From: CAYSGX01 sp964518215
GTDB taxonomy: Bacteria; Bacteroidota; Bacteroidia; Chitinophagales; CAIOSU01
Direction of reading: 5' to 3'
NCBI GenBank assembly: GCA_964518215.1
Contig: CAZFFP010000016.1
Coordinates: forward strand, 1 to 53,274
DNA length: 53,274 nt
Position numbers and translations under genes: made by a program. The notes beneath the pieces were generated by a model that saw only the letters and a program-made list of their open reading frames with translations, was not told the DNA's origin and searched no databases. Of this stretch, positions 19,031 through 27,521 are shown piece after piece. The stretch's first letter is position 1. Each line of letters opens with the position of its first letter.

Positions 19031-19966
19031 ATGAACATAAACCAACAAAACCAACCGATGAGAATCCTTATCATCCTCGCACTGACGCTTGTGGCGCTCG
19101 GCACTCAGGCGCAAAACGAACCCATGTTTACACACTTCATGTATCATGAGCATGTGTTTAACCCTGCCGCGGCAGGTAATGCCCGCGATATTCATGTGGG
19201 CGTGTTGGCACGTCAGCAATGGATAGGATTTAAAGACGCACCATCCACTCAACTCATTAACGCTTATGGCTATGTGCCCAAAGTGAAGGGCGGCTTGGGC
19301 TTAGTAATTGCCAATGATATGTTGGGTAAAGAGCGCTCTTTTTATGCGCGTTTTTCTTATGCCTATCGTCAGCGGTTGGGCGATAATGCTTTTCTTTCTG
19401 CAGGCATCAGTTTGGGTTTGCTCAACAAAGCCATCAGGGGCAGCGAACTTATTTTTCAGGATGGTGGCGACCAAAGCGCTATGGGTGCGAATGAAAGTTT
19501 ATTCAAGCCTTATGTCGGTTTGGGTTTGGAATTTAAAGGGCATGGACTCACCATTGGCGCGTCTGTTACACACCTCGACCAGTCCTTGCCAAAAGCTACC
19601 GTGTTTCGGGTGCCCCGCCATTACTTCGGTTATGCCAAATACGACTGGAATGCAAGCAAGAAACTCACCATTACCCCTGCCGTGTTTGTGCGCAGCAGCG
19701 TATTCATTACTCAGGCAGATGTGAATGTAAATTTCACTTTTAACAAGCGGGTGGTTACCGGCTTGCTTTATCGCAGCACCGATGATATTGGAGGATTGCT
19801 GGGCGTGTATATTACCAAAAGTGTTTTGTTGAGTTATTCTTATGACTTCGATTTTGGCGCATTACGCACCAATCAAAGTGGCTCGCATGAACTCACGCTT
19901 ATAGGTATTATCGGACAATTGAAAGAGAAAAAGCCATTCCAGAAATCTCCGAGATATATGAATTAG
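19031..19966 (+). CDS. PorP/SprF family T9SS outer-membrane protein
   Basis: A 311-residue protein (or 301 from the second ATG at 19061, which starts the signal peptide MRILIILALTLVALGTQAQ). The mature N-terminus EPMFTHFMYHEHVFNPAAAGN with the following VGVLARQQWIGFKDAP is the signature of the PorP/SprF family, beta-barrel outer-membrane proteins that attach type B (CHU_C) cargo to the cell surface or help export it. The rest is rich in alternating beta strands (GLGLVIANDMLG, FKPYVGLGLEF). Its position downstream of two CHU_C adhesins makes it their probable dedicated partner, as SprF is for SprB in Flavobacterium. The 346-bp repeat-filled gap upstream suggests it may have its own promoter. 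Confidence 0.88.
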   Translation: MNINQQNQPMRILIILALTLVALGTQAQNEPMFTHFMYHEHVFNPAAAGNARDIHVGVLARQQWIGFKDAPSTQLINAYGYVPKVKGGLGLVIANDMLGKERSFYARFSYAYRQRLGDNAFLSAGISLGLLNKAIRGSELIFQDGGDQSAMGANESLFKPYVGLGLEFKGHGLTIGASVTHLDQSLPKATVFRVPRHYFGYAKYDWNASKKLTITPAVFVRSSVFITQADVNVNFTFNKRVVTGLLYRSTDDIGGLLGVYITKSVLLSYSYDFDFGALRTNQSGSHELTLIGIIGQLKEKKPFQKSPRYMN

Positions 19967-19988
19967 GAGAAAAGATTAAGATTGAAAA

Positions 19989-20813
19989 TCAATAAAACCT
20001 TCTCGAATTTTTCTGCCAGTATTTGATGAGAATAAAACCGAACAACATACCGCCTAAGTGCGCGAAGTGGGCAATATTGGTTGTCATATTGCCCTGAATA
20101 CTTTGGTAGCCAGCATAGAGTTCGAAGGCTGCATAAATAATCACAAAATATTTGGCTTTCAGCGGAAGGAAAAAATAGATATAGAGCACTGTGTTAGGAA
20201 ACAACATTCCGAAAGCTAACAACACGCCAAACACCGCTCCCGATGCACCTACGGTAGGAACATTTTGTGCGCTGCGAACAATCATGTTCACAAATTTTTC
20301 AGCTTCAGAATAATAAGCCGAAGAACCGCCCGTAGCAGCCCAGTCATTAATAAAATCATGCAGTGTGGGCGTTGCTGAAATATTTCCATCAACAAAAACC
20401 TTAAACGATTCATAGCCCGGATTATTCAAATAAACATCAGCCGCTTTTTCCAAAGTATGAATTTCATAATAAGAAACACCCGAATGAATGAGCGCTGCGC
20501 CCAAGCCTGTGAAGAAATAAAATATCAAGAATCTTTTGCCGCCCCAAAAATTTTCGAGCATGGTGCCAAACATCCACAAGGCAAACATGTTGGAAAAAAT
20601 ATGCAGAAAACTTCCGTGCATGAACATGTGCGTAACAAACTGATACGGACTGAAATATTCAGAATGGATATAGTGCAAACCTAAAATTCTTAATAAGTCT
20701 ATTCCGAAATTTTGTGCGGCAAGCGTGCCTAAAAAAAACAAGCCGTTAATGATGAGCAGGTTTTTTACAACTTCGGGCAACAGATTAAATTGGGCGGGGC
20801 GGTAATCACTCAT
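19989..20813 (-). CDS. Rhomboid family intramembrane serine protease
   Basis: A 274-residue multi-pass membrane protein that would cleave substrates within the bilayer. The catalytic Ser191 lies in GASGAVFG and His252 in AHFAHLGG; the conserved L1/TM2 region HMFMHGSFLHIFSNMFALWM at 62-81 is also present. A 70-residue insert (about 111-180, YYEIHTLEKAADV to EKFVNMIV) separates TM3 from the serine helix; many Bacteroidota rhomboids have a shorter loop there. It lies 11 bp after mutL on the same strand, an order often seen in this phylum, and probably shares its transcript. The substrate is unknown. Confidence 0.9.
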   Translation of the reverse strand: MSDYRPAQFNLLPEVVKNLLIINGLFFLGTLAAQNFGIDLLRILGLHYIHSEYFSPYQFVTHMFMHGSFLHIFSNMFALWMFGTMLENFWGGKRFLIFYFFTGLGAALIHSGVSYYEIHTLEKAADVYLNNPGYESFKVFVDGNISATPTLHDFINDWAATGGSSAYYSEAEKFVNMIVRSAQNVPTVGASGAVFGVLLAFGMLFPNTVLYIYFFLPLKAKYFVIIYAAFELYAGYQSIQGNMTTNIAHFAHLGGMLFGFILIKYWQKNSRRFY

Positions 20814-20824
20814 CGGCAGCTAAT

Positions 20825-22663
20825 TCAGGATTTCTGTTCAAAACGTTTTTCGAGTTCATTTTGCTCAAAAGTAATAAATGTGAGTCGCCCGTTGGGCGCA
20901 ATGTATGGCTGTTCGCAAGCGAACAACTGGTCAATCAGCATTTGCATTTCGCGCACCGAAAGTGTTTGCCCAGATTTGATGGAAGTTTGCTGTGCAATGG
21001 AGCGTGCCAAACTTTCTCTGCGCGACAGTTTCAACACCGAAAGATTGGTTTTATAATCTTCCAACAGGCGTTCCAACACATCTTGTTCGTTGCCCGAAGC
21101 GATGTCGGCAGGCATTCCGTGAATCACAAAACTATCGTTTCCGAAAGGCTGAATATCGAAACCCAACGCCTGCACTTCGGGCAGCAATTCATTCAATAAT
21201 GCCACATCGGAAGGCGGCAGATGAATGGTTTGCGGAAACAATTGTTTTTGCGTGTATGATTTGTTGGCATTCAAAGCATGAAGCACCTGTTCGTAAATGA
21301 TACGCTCATGCGCGGCTTGCTGCTCAATGAGAATAAACCCCGACTTGATGGCAGACAACACATATTTCTGTTGCAACTGATAAGGTTCTTTTTCAGAAAC
21401 GGGTGCGTTTTCTTTTTCAATGTCTTTGTCCCATTCGCTCGGAATAGTGATGGGCGGAGTAGGTTCGGGTTCGTTCTTGGCTATTTCATACAACTGCTCC
21501 CACTGCTCCACCGATGGTTTTGAAAATTCTTTTTTCAGCGAAACAGAAGCATGTGTGCGCACCGCTCCGGGTGGGGATTGAAACCGCTCCAATTTTTCGG
21601 AAGAAAAAGGCTCTTTATTATTATCAAACTGATTGAATGAAGTTTCCTGCTCGAAATCGAGGGTAGGTGTTACACTGAATTTTGCCAGCGCATGTTTCAC
21701 CGCTACACGTACAAACGTGTAAATAATTTTTTCTTCTTCAAACTTAATTTCCTGCTTGGTGGGATGCACATTAATATCAATGCGCGCGGGGTCTATATCA
21801 ATAAATAAAACAAAGAAAGGAAAGCTGCCTGCCGGAATCAGTTCCTGATAATTGGCAAACACTCCATGATTGAGATAGTTATTTCGAATGAACCGATTGT
21901 TGACAAAGAAAAACTGCTCACCACGGGTTTTGCGCGCAAACTCAGGCTTGCCCACATAACCATAAATTTTTACGATGTCGGTTTGCTCTTCAACAGGCAC
22001 CAATTTTTCGTTGAACTGATTGCCCAAAATTCCCACAATGCGCTGACGCAGATTGCCGGGCTTCAGATGAAACAGTTCAATTTCATTATGAGTTAAAGAA
22101 AAGAAAATGTCAGGATTGGATAAAGCCACTCGTTGAAATTCATCAATGATATGGCGTATTTCCACCGGATTCGATTTCAGAAAATTTCTGCGGGCTGGCA
22201 CATTGTAAAACAGATTCTTGATGCTGATGCTCGTGCCTTCGCTGCACTGACAAGGTTCCTGCGATTTCACTTCGCTGCCTTCTATGTTTAGGCGCACGCC
22301 AAGTTCCTCGCCCCATTTGCGGGTTTTCATTTCCACTTGTGCTACTGCCGCTATAGATGCCATAGCTTCGCCCCGAAAACCCATGGTGCGAATGGCAAAC
22401 AAATCGTCAATGGTTTTTATTTTGGAAGTGGCGTGTCGTTCAAAACACATGCGGGCATCGGTTTCGCTCATGCCGCAGCCGTTGTCAATCACCTGAATGA
22501 GTGTTTTCCCCGCTTCGCGCACGATAAGTTGTATGGAATCTGCGCCTGCGTCCACTGCATTTTCGAGCAGTTCTTTCACTGCCGAAGCGGGGCGTTGAAT
22601 CACCTCACCGGCAGCTATCTGATTGGCAATATTATCGGGCAGTAAGTGTATAATATCTGACAT
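20825..22663 (-). CDS. mutL: DNA mismatch repair protein MutL
   Basis: A 612-residue GHKL ATPase that couples MutS mismatch recognition to strand removal. ATP-site motifs are intact: ENAVDAGA (about 34-41), DNGCGM (about 61), GFRGEA (about 95) and the GTSISIKNLFYNVPARR stretch. The C-terminal dimerisation domain is present, but the endonuclease metal motif DQHAxxExxxxE reads EQQAAHERIIYE (447-458): Asp and His are replaced by Glu and Gln while both downstream Glu residues remain. I believe such variants occur in other Bacteroidota, so nicking activity cannot be assumed either way. An exact TAACTTTG promoter element lies 15 bp upstream. It is probably co-transcribed with the rhomboid gene. Confidence 0.95.
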   Translation of the reverse strand: MSDIIHLLPDNIANQIAAGEVIQRPASAVKELLENAVDAGADSIQLIVREAGKTLIQVIDNGCGMSETDARMCFERHATSKIKTIDDLFAIRTMGFRGEAMASIAAVAQVEMKTRKWGEELGVRLNIEGSEVKSQEPCQCSEGTSISIKNLFYNVPARRNFLKSNPVEIRHIIDEFQRVALSNPDIFFSLTHNEIELFHLKPGNLRQRIVGILGNQFNEKLVPVEEQTDIVKIYGYVGKPEFARKTRGEQFFFVNNRFIRNNYLNHGVFANYQELIPAGSFPFFVLFIDIDPARIDINVHPTKQEIKFEEEKIIYTFVRVAVKHALAKFSVTPTLDFEQETSFNQFDNNKEPFSSEKLERFQSPPGAVRTHASVSLKKEFSKPSVEQWEQLYEIAKNEPEPTPPITIPSEWDKDIEKENAPVSEKEPYQLQQKYVLSAIKSGFILIEQQAAHERIIYEQVLHALNANKSYTQKQLFPQTIHLPPSDVALLNELLPEVQALGFDIQPFGNDSFVIHGMPADIASGNEQDVLERLLEDYKTNLSVLKLSRRESLARSIAQQTSIKSGQTLSVREMQMLIDQLFACEQPYIAPNGRLTFITFEQNELEKRFEQKS

Positions 22664-22677
22664 AGGCTAACAGACAA

Positions 22678-22705
22678 CAAAGTTAGGGCTTTTTGGGTTG
22701 GCAAA
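22678..22705 (-). promoter_or_regulatory. Bacteroidota-type promoter of mutL
   Basis: On the minus strand TAACTTTG (22685-22678) matches TAnnTTTG exactly, and a TTTG (22705-22702) lies 16 bp further upstream, slightly closer than the usual spacing. The mutL ATG is only 14 bp downstream of the element, so the leader would be very short. Confidence 0.55.
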
Positions 22706-22708
22706 TTT

Positions 22709-23578
22709 TCAACTGTATTGTTTCAGAATGGCTGAAATCTCCGGCAGATATGATGCGCCAAACAAATTGAGATGCACTAAAAGAGGATATAGATTGTAAA
22801 TATCTTTTCTTTCTGAAAAATTCTTTTGAAGCGGCAAAGCAGCTTGATAGCTTTCATAAAAGGCTTCATCAAATCCGCCAAACAACATAGTGAAAGCTAT
22901 TTCCTGTTCTCGGTTACCATAGAACACGGCAGGGTCCACCAATACCGGATTTTGAGTGTTGTCTGCAAAAATGTTCCCACTCCACAAATCGCCATGCAAC
23001 AGTGCAGGCGGCTCAGCCGGTAATAGCGAACGTATTTTGATATATAAACTTTCAAAACGGTCGGTATCGCTGCAATTGAAATAACCTTTTCTTTCTGCCA
23101 GGCGCAGTTGCGGCTCTATTCTTTCATGCACAAAAAAATCAATAAAGTTTTTGTGTCGGTTGTTTTGTTGCGGCAAACTGCCGATATAATTATCATGCGC
23201 TAAGCCAAAACTATCTGCATGATTTTGATGAAGATGGGCTAATTGTTGTCCGGCAGTTTCCCAAAATAATTTTGAAGCGTTACCTTTTTCTACATACTCT
23301 AAAATTAAATAGGCAGTATTTTCTGAAATGCCCGTGGCTATCACTTTTGGAATGCGAATGGTTTTTGCAGATGCGAGCAATTCCAGTCCTGCCGATTCTT
23401 TTTCAAACATATCGGCAGCATATTTGGCAGTGTTGTATTTCAGGAAAAATACTCCATCAGAAGTTTCCACGCGAAAGCAATGATTAATGCAGCCGCCACT
23501 CATCGGATAAACATGGCGAACCACCATCTCATTTCCGGCAAATGATTGGAAAACTTTTGAAATTTCGTCTGTATGCAA
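22709..23578 (-). CDS. Fructosamine-3-kinase family protein
   Basis: A 289-residue cytoplasmic kinase-fold protein. It has the family's GGCINHCFRVETSDG glycine-rich start (28-42), FFLKYN with the nucleotide-binding Lys47, the catalytic HGDLWSGN (195-202, Asp197) and the metal-binding DPAVFYGNREQE (215-226). The family phosphorylates fructosamine or ribulosamine adducts on proteins so that they break down, a repair of sugar damage. It starts 6 bp after the response regulator stop on the same strand, so the two are probably co-transcribed, though no functional link is known to me. Confidence 0.88.
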   Translation of the reverse strand: MHTDEISKVFQSFAGNEMVVRHVYPMSGGCINHCFRVETSDGVFFLKYNTAKYAADMFEKESAGLELLASAKTIRIPKVIATGISENTAYLILEYVEKGNASKLFWETAGQQLAHLHQNHADSFGLAHDNYIGSLPQQNNRHKNFIDFFVHERIEPQLRLAERKGYFNCSDTDRFESLYIKIRSLLPAEPPALLHGDLWSGNIFADNTQNPVLVDPAVFYGNREQEIAFTMLFGGFDEAFYESYQAALPLQKNFSERKDIYNLYPLLVHLNLFGASYLPEISAILKQYS

Positions 23579-23584
23579 TTGCTC

Positions 23585-24241
23585 TTAGGTAAGAATTCCG
23601 TTTTGAATGGCATAGCGCACCAAACCGGCTGTGTTTTTCACATCTAATTTTTGTAGCAAATTTCTCCGGTGCGTATCTACCGTGCGCACGCTAATGCCAA
23701 GTTTTACGCCTATTTCGGCATTGGTAAGCTCTTCGGAAATCATGCGGATAATTTCAGTTTCGCGCTTGGTGAGTTGCACATCGGGTTTGAATGGTTTCAT
23801 GCTCGATGGAAACTCTTTGTTGATGTATTTGGCAAGCATGATAGATGATACTTCCTGGCTGAAATAATTTTCGCCTTTACAAACCGTATTGATGGCTTCC
23901 ACTACTTCTTCTTTTTCAGAATTTTTGAGCAGGTAACCTTTAGCGCCTGCTTGCAACATTTTTATGATTGAATCTTGCTCATCGAGCATCGAGAGCGCTA
24001 CAACTTTTTGTTTGGGTTTTATTTTCAGAATTTCTTTGGTGGTATCAATGCCGCTCATGCCGGGCATTTTCACATCCATAATAATCACATCAAAATCTTT
24101 GTTTTTAATTTTTTCGACTGCTTCATCACCGGTGGCGGCATCATCAATATGAACAATATTAGGCTCGTCTTCCAACAAACTTTTCAAGCCGGTGCGAATC
24201 ATCGGGTGGTCATCTACTATCAGAATTTTTATCGTGTTCAT
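23585..24241 (-). CDS. NarL/FixJ-type response regulator
   Basis: A 218-residue two-component regulator. The receiver domain (1-125) has the acidic pair Asp10/Asp11, the phospho-acceptor Asp56 in VIIMDVKMPG, the switch Ser in ALSM and Lys in YLLKNS. A LuxR-type helix-turn-helix fills about 150-215 (LTKRETEIIRMI, SVRTVDTHRRNLLQKL). No cognate kinase is adjacent. TAACTTTA on the minus strand at 24285-24278 is a possible promoter element. The downstream kinase-family gene may be a target by co-transcription. Confidence 0.92.
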   Translation of the reverse strand: MNTIKILIVDDHPMIRTGLKSLLEDEPNIVHIDDAATGDEAVEKIKNKDFDVIIMDVKMPGMSGIDTTKEILKIKPKQKVVALSMLDEQDSIIKMLQAGAKGYLLKNSEKEEVVEAINTVCKGENYFSQEVSSIMLAKYINKEFPSSMKPFKPDVQLTKRETEIIRMISEELTNAEIGVKLGISVRTVDTHRRNLLQKLDVKNTAGLVRYAIQNGILT

Positions 24242-24424
24242 TGTTGAATTATTTTTTTATTGAAGCAAATTACTGTGTAAAGTTATTATTCTGCCCGAAT
24301 GTAATGTTAAAAGTTTTGAATAACATGCATGATAAATGTGTATATTTTTCGACATCATGTTTTTCCGCTACTAAAATTAAGTTTTATTACCAATATCATA
24401 TTATTTTTTTTCAAGAAAAATTAA

Positions 24425-25003
24425 TCACCATTTTCCCATGACTTCTTCGGGTAGCATTTGTTCAAGCAAAGTGCGGGTTTCGGGTTTGTTTTCCAAAAAT
24501 TTCCACCCTTTTTGAGCAGGGTCTTTGATGGCAATCATTTCGGCATTGATAAGTATTTCTATGCTGCCTTTTTTAGAATTATACTTCACGTTCTTTTCTC
24601 CGTATTGGTCTTTCATTATTCCTGCAACAAAATTGAGCGCGCTGTCATCTTTATCTTCAGATGGGGCGAAAAGCATCGTCATTTTAAAGGAGTATTTTAT
24701 CAGCGCATACTCAATATCTGCTAAAGTAATTGAATTCGATACATCAATAACTACTGCGTCTGCAAAAGAGATGTGAACGGTAGTATCGTTCTTCATCTCG
24801 TCCATTGCTTTCAGTAATTCATCTTTCGGAAAAAAATCAAACAACTTCGGATAAATAAATCCAAGCGTTTTGCTATTCTCTTTTTGTTCTACGGTTTTAA
24901 AATATTCCGTAAATGTTTTTTTGATATCTTCTTTCCCTGTTTGGGCAAAAAGTGATGCAGTGAAAAACAAATGAATGATGAGCGCAAGAAATGTATTTTG
25001 CAT
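24425..25003 (-). CDS. Secreted protein of unknown function
   Basis: Starting at the ATG at 25003 this is 192 residues with a clear signal peptide (MQNTFLALIIHLFFTASLFAQ). The frame is open further upstream, but that would run into the divergent ATP-grasp promoter and lacks a leader, so 25003 is preferred. The mature part (KEDIKKTFTEYFKTVEQKEN and onward) alternates helices and strands, with no catalytic motif I recognise. It is probably periplasmic. It shares a roughly 100-bp divergent promoter region with the Anbu operon, which may or may not mean shared regulation. Confidence 0.7.
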   Translation of the reverse strand: MQNTFLALIIHLFFTASLFAQTGKEDIKKTFTEYFKTVEQKENSKTLGFIYPKLFDFFPKDELLKAMDEMKNDTTVHISFADAVVIDVSNSITLADIEYALIKYSFKMTMLFAPSEDKDDSALNFVAGIMKDQYGEKNVKYNSKKGSIEILINAEMIAIKDPAQKGWKFLENKPETRTLLEQMLPEEVMGKW

Positions 25004-25062
25004 ATGTGGGTTGAATTGAGCTATGAAAATGAGAAAAAAAATCTGAAAAACATTTATTTTAT

Positions 25063-25070
25063 TACCTTTA
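25063..25070 (+). promoter_or_regulatory. Candidate -7 element of the Anbu operon
   Basis: TACCTTTA differs from TAnnTTTG only in the last base and lies 36 bp before the ATG at 25107, in the divergent intergenic space. No -33 TTTG was found. Confidence 0.35.
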
Positions 25071-25106
25071 AGACAACTCCGAACAAAACAGCCACTGACA
25101 CAGAAA

Positions 25107-26534
25107 ATGGAAATCAAATCGTATCGGCTCAATGATAATTTTGACGAAATGTTTACGCCCGAGGGCAAGTGCAGACCTCACTATGAGGAATTTTTGAAAT
25201 TGCTGAATAATACTCCTCAAAAAAAAATGGCTCAATTGCAATTCTCTGCCAACAAAACACAAGTGGCAATGGGCATGACTTTTAATGTGTATCACGACAA
25301 TCAGGGCATTGAAAAAATACTGCACTTAGATATTGTTCCCCGCATCATTCCGCAAAATGAATGGGATAAAATAAAAACAGGACTCAAACAAAGAGTATAT
25401 GCTCTTAACCTTTTTCTTCAAGACATCTACAACGACCAAAAAATTCTGAAGGATAAAATTGTGCCCGAAGACCTCATTCTGGGCAGCAAAGATTATCTGC
25501 AACCCTGCGTGGGCATCACCCCGCCCAAAGGTATTTGGTGCCACATTACCGGAACCGATTTGGTAAAAAACAAAGATGGCAACTACTATATTCTCGAAGA
25601 TAATTTACGATGCCCATCTGGAGTTTCATACATGTTGGAAAGTCGCGAAATCATCAAGCGCGCTTTTCCCGATTTGTTCAACAGACTGGGAGTAATGCCC
25701 GTGTATGATTATCCTACAAAACTTCTCAATATGCTTCAGTATTTGTCGCATAAAGCGCATCCGGTGGTGGGACTGCTTACACCGGGCATTTATAATTCTG
25801 CTTATTTCGAACATTCTTATCTGGCATTGCAAATGGGTGTGGAGTTGGTGTCGGGTATTGATTTGGTAGTGAAAAACAAAAAGGTGTATATGCAAACCAC
25901 CAAAGGTTTAGAATTAATGGATGTCATTTACCGAAGAATTGACGATACTTTTTTAGACCCCATGACTTTCAATCCCGAATCGTTGTTGGGAGTGCCGGGA
26001 ATTTTTGAAGCCTATAAAGCCGGCAATATTGCTTTTGCCAATGCTCCCGGAACAGGCGTTGCAGACGACAAAGCCGTGTATGCTTATGTGCCCGAAATCA
26101 TTAAATACTATCTGAATGAAGAGCCTATTCTCAGCAATGTGCCCACTTACCTTTGCCGCAAAGAAGCCGACAGAAAATATGTGCTCGAACATATTGACGA
26201 ACTGGTGGTGAAGGAAACCAATGCAGCCGGAGGCTATGGTATGCTCATCGGTCCGATGGCAACCAAAGAAGAGCATCAGAAATTCAAGGCGCTCATTGCA
26301 AAAAATCCCGATAATTATATTGCGCAACCCACGTTGGCGCTTTCCACAGTGCCCACGCTCACCGATGAAGGTTTGCAGCCGCGCCATGTGGACTTGCGCC
26401 CGTATATTTTGTATGGAAACAATATAGAAGTAATTCCGGGCGCACTCACCCGCGTGGCGCTCAAAAAAGGTTCGCTGGTGGTAAACAGTTCGCAGGGTGG
26501 AGGAAGCAAGGATACTTGGGTTTTGTATAATTAA
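25107..26534 (+). CDS. Circularly permuted ATP-grasp protein (Anbu operon)
   Basis: A 475-residue protein of the permuted ATP-grasp family (DUF404/DUF407). It has the typical opening FDEMFTPEGKCRPHYEEFLKLL in residues 9-30, the central GTDLVKNKDGNYYILEDN and LRCPSGVSYMLESRE region (about 150-180), and the late VVKETNAAGGYGMLIGP nucleotide-binding loop (about 365-385). Such enzymes form amide bonds between a carboxylate and an amine using ATP; the substrate here is unknown. It opens a four-gene operon: the alpha-E gene follows after 6 bp, then Anbu and a transglutaminase. This gene set recurs in many bacteria and is thought to ligate and trim peptides. Confidence 0.9.
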   Translation: MEIKSYRLNDNFDEMFTPEGKCRPHYEEFLKLLNNTPQKKMAQLQFSANKTQVAMGMTFNVYHDNQGIEKILHLDIVPRIIPQNEWDKIKTGLKQRVYALNLFLQDIYNDQKILKDKIVPEDLILGSKDYLQPCVGITPPKGIWCHITGTDLVKNKDGNYYILEDNLRCPSGVSYMLESREIIKRAFPDLFNRLGVMPVYDYPTKLLNMLQYLSHKAHPVVGLLTPGIYNSAYFEHSYLALQMGVELVSGIDLVVKNKKVYMQTTKGLELMDVIYRRIDDTFLDPMTFNPESLLGVPGIFEAYKAGNIAFANAPGTGVADDKAVYAYVPEIIKYYLNEEPILSNVPTYLCRKEADRKYVLEHIDELVVKETNAAGGYGMLIGPMATKEEHQKFKALIAKNPDNYIAQPTLALSTVPTLTDEGLQPRHVDLRPYILYGNNIEVIPGALTRVALKKGSLVVNSSQGGGSKDTWVLYN

Positions 26535-26540
26535 ACAGAT

Positions 26541-27521
26541 ATGTTAAGCAGAGTAGCAAATTCTATTTATTGGTTAGGCAGGTATCTCGAAAGAGCCGAA
26601 AACTATTCGCGTTTTATGAATGTGAATTTCAACCTCATGTTAGACCTGCCGCCAGACATGAAAGAACAATGGGAACCTTTAATTTCTGCAACAGGCGATA
26701 ATGAACTTTACTTAAAAAAACACAAAACTTTCGACCTTGAAAATGCCGTTAGGTTTTTGACATTCGATACAGAAAATCCGAATTCGATTATTTCTTCTAT
26801 CAACAATGCCCGTGAAAATGCCCGAGTTATACGCGAAAATCTGACCAAAGAAACCTGGGAAATTCTCAACGAATTGTATCATTTTGTTAAAGAACACTCC
26901 TCGAAAAAAAATCTCAACATTCATGATTTATTACCCTTTTTAGAAAAAGTAAAAAACGAAATTCTGTTGCTGTACGGCTTGTCTGAAAGCACCGTAGCGC
27001 GAACAGAAAGCTGGTATTTCCGGCAATTGGGAATGAATCTCGAGAGAGCCGATAAAACCAGTCGTATCTTAGATGTGAAATATCACATTTTACTGCCATC
27101 ACCCAACATGGTAGGTACACCTTTAGACTATCTGCACTGGACAGCGCTTTTGAAATCGGTTACCGCTTACAACACTTACAGAAAACTTTATGGCAACATC
27201 GAGTCGGCAAAAGTGGTGGAGTTTTTATTATTGAATAAATATTTTCCGCGCTCGGTATTATACTCCTTGCGTGCTGCCGAAAATTGTTTGCGAAATATTT
27301 CAGGCAATCCTGAAAGAGGGTATAAAAACAGTGCGGAAAGGTCGTTGGGCGAATTGCGCTCAAAACTCGAATATGCCGATGTAAACGATATTATCAATTT
27401 CGGTTTGCATGAATATTTAGACGACCTTCAACTGAAATTGAATAAGATTTCAAATAATATAGACGACAACTACTTTAAAATTAAGGATAACTTTATTCAC
27501 CAAAATATATCACAAGAATGA
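26541..27521 (+). CDS. Alpha-E domain protein (Anbu operon)
   Basis: A 326-residue, nearly all-helical protein. The N-terminal signature MLSRVANSIYWLGRYLERAEN is diagnostic of the alpha-E family (DUF403), and the later ARTESWYFRQLGMNLERADKT (about 153-173) is its second conserved block. The biochemical role is not established; it almost always accompanies the permuted ATP-grasp protein, so a scaffold or partner function is inferred. Its stop codon overlaps the Anbu start as ATGA, implying translational coupling. Confidence 0.9.
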   Translation: MLSRVANSIYWLGRYLERAENYSRFMNVNFNLMLDLPPDMKEQWEPLISATGDNELYLKKHKTFDLENAVRFLTFDTENPNSIISSINNARENARVIRENLTKETWEILNELYHFVKEHSSKKNLNIHDLLPFLEKVKNEILLLYGLSESTVARTESWYFRQLGMNLERADKTSRILDVKYHILLPSPNMVGTPLDYLHWTALLKSVTAYNTYRKLYGNIESAKVVEFLLLNKYFPRSVLYSLRAAENCLRNISGNPERGYKNSAERSLGELRSKLEYADVNDIINFGLHEYLDDLQLKLNKISNNIDDNYFKIKDNFIHQNISQE

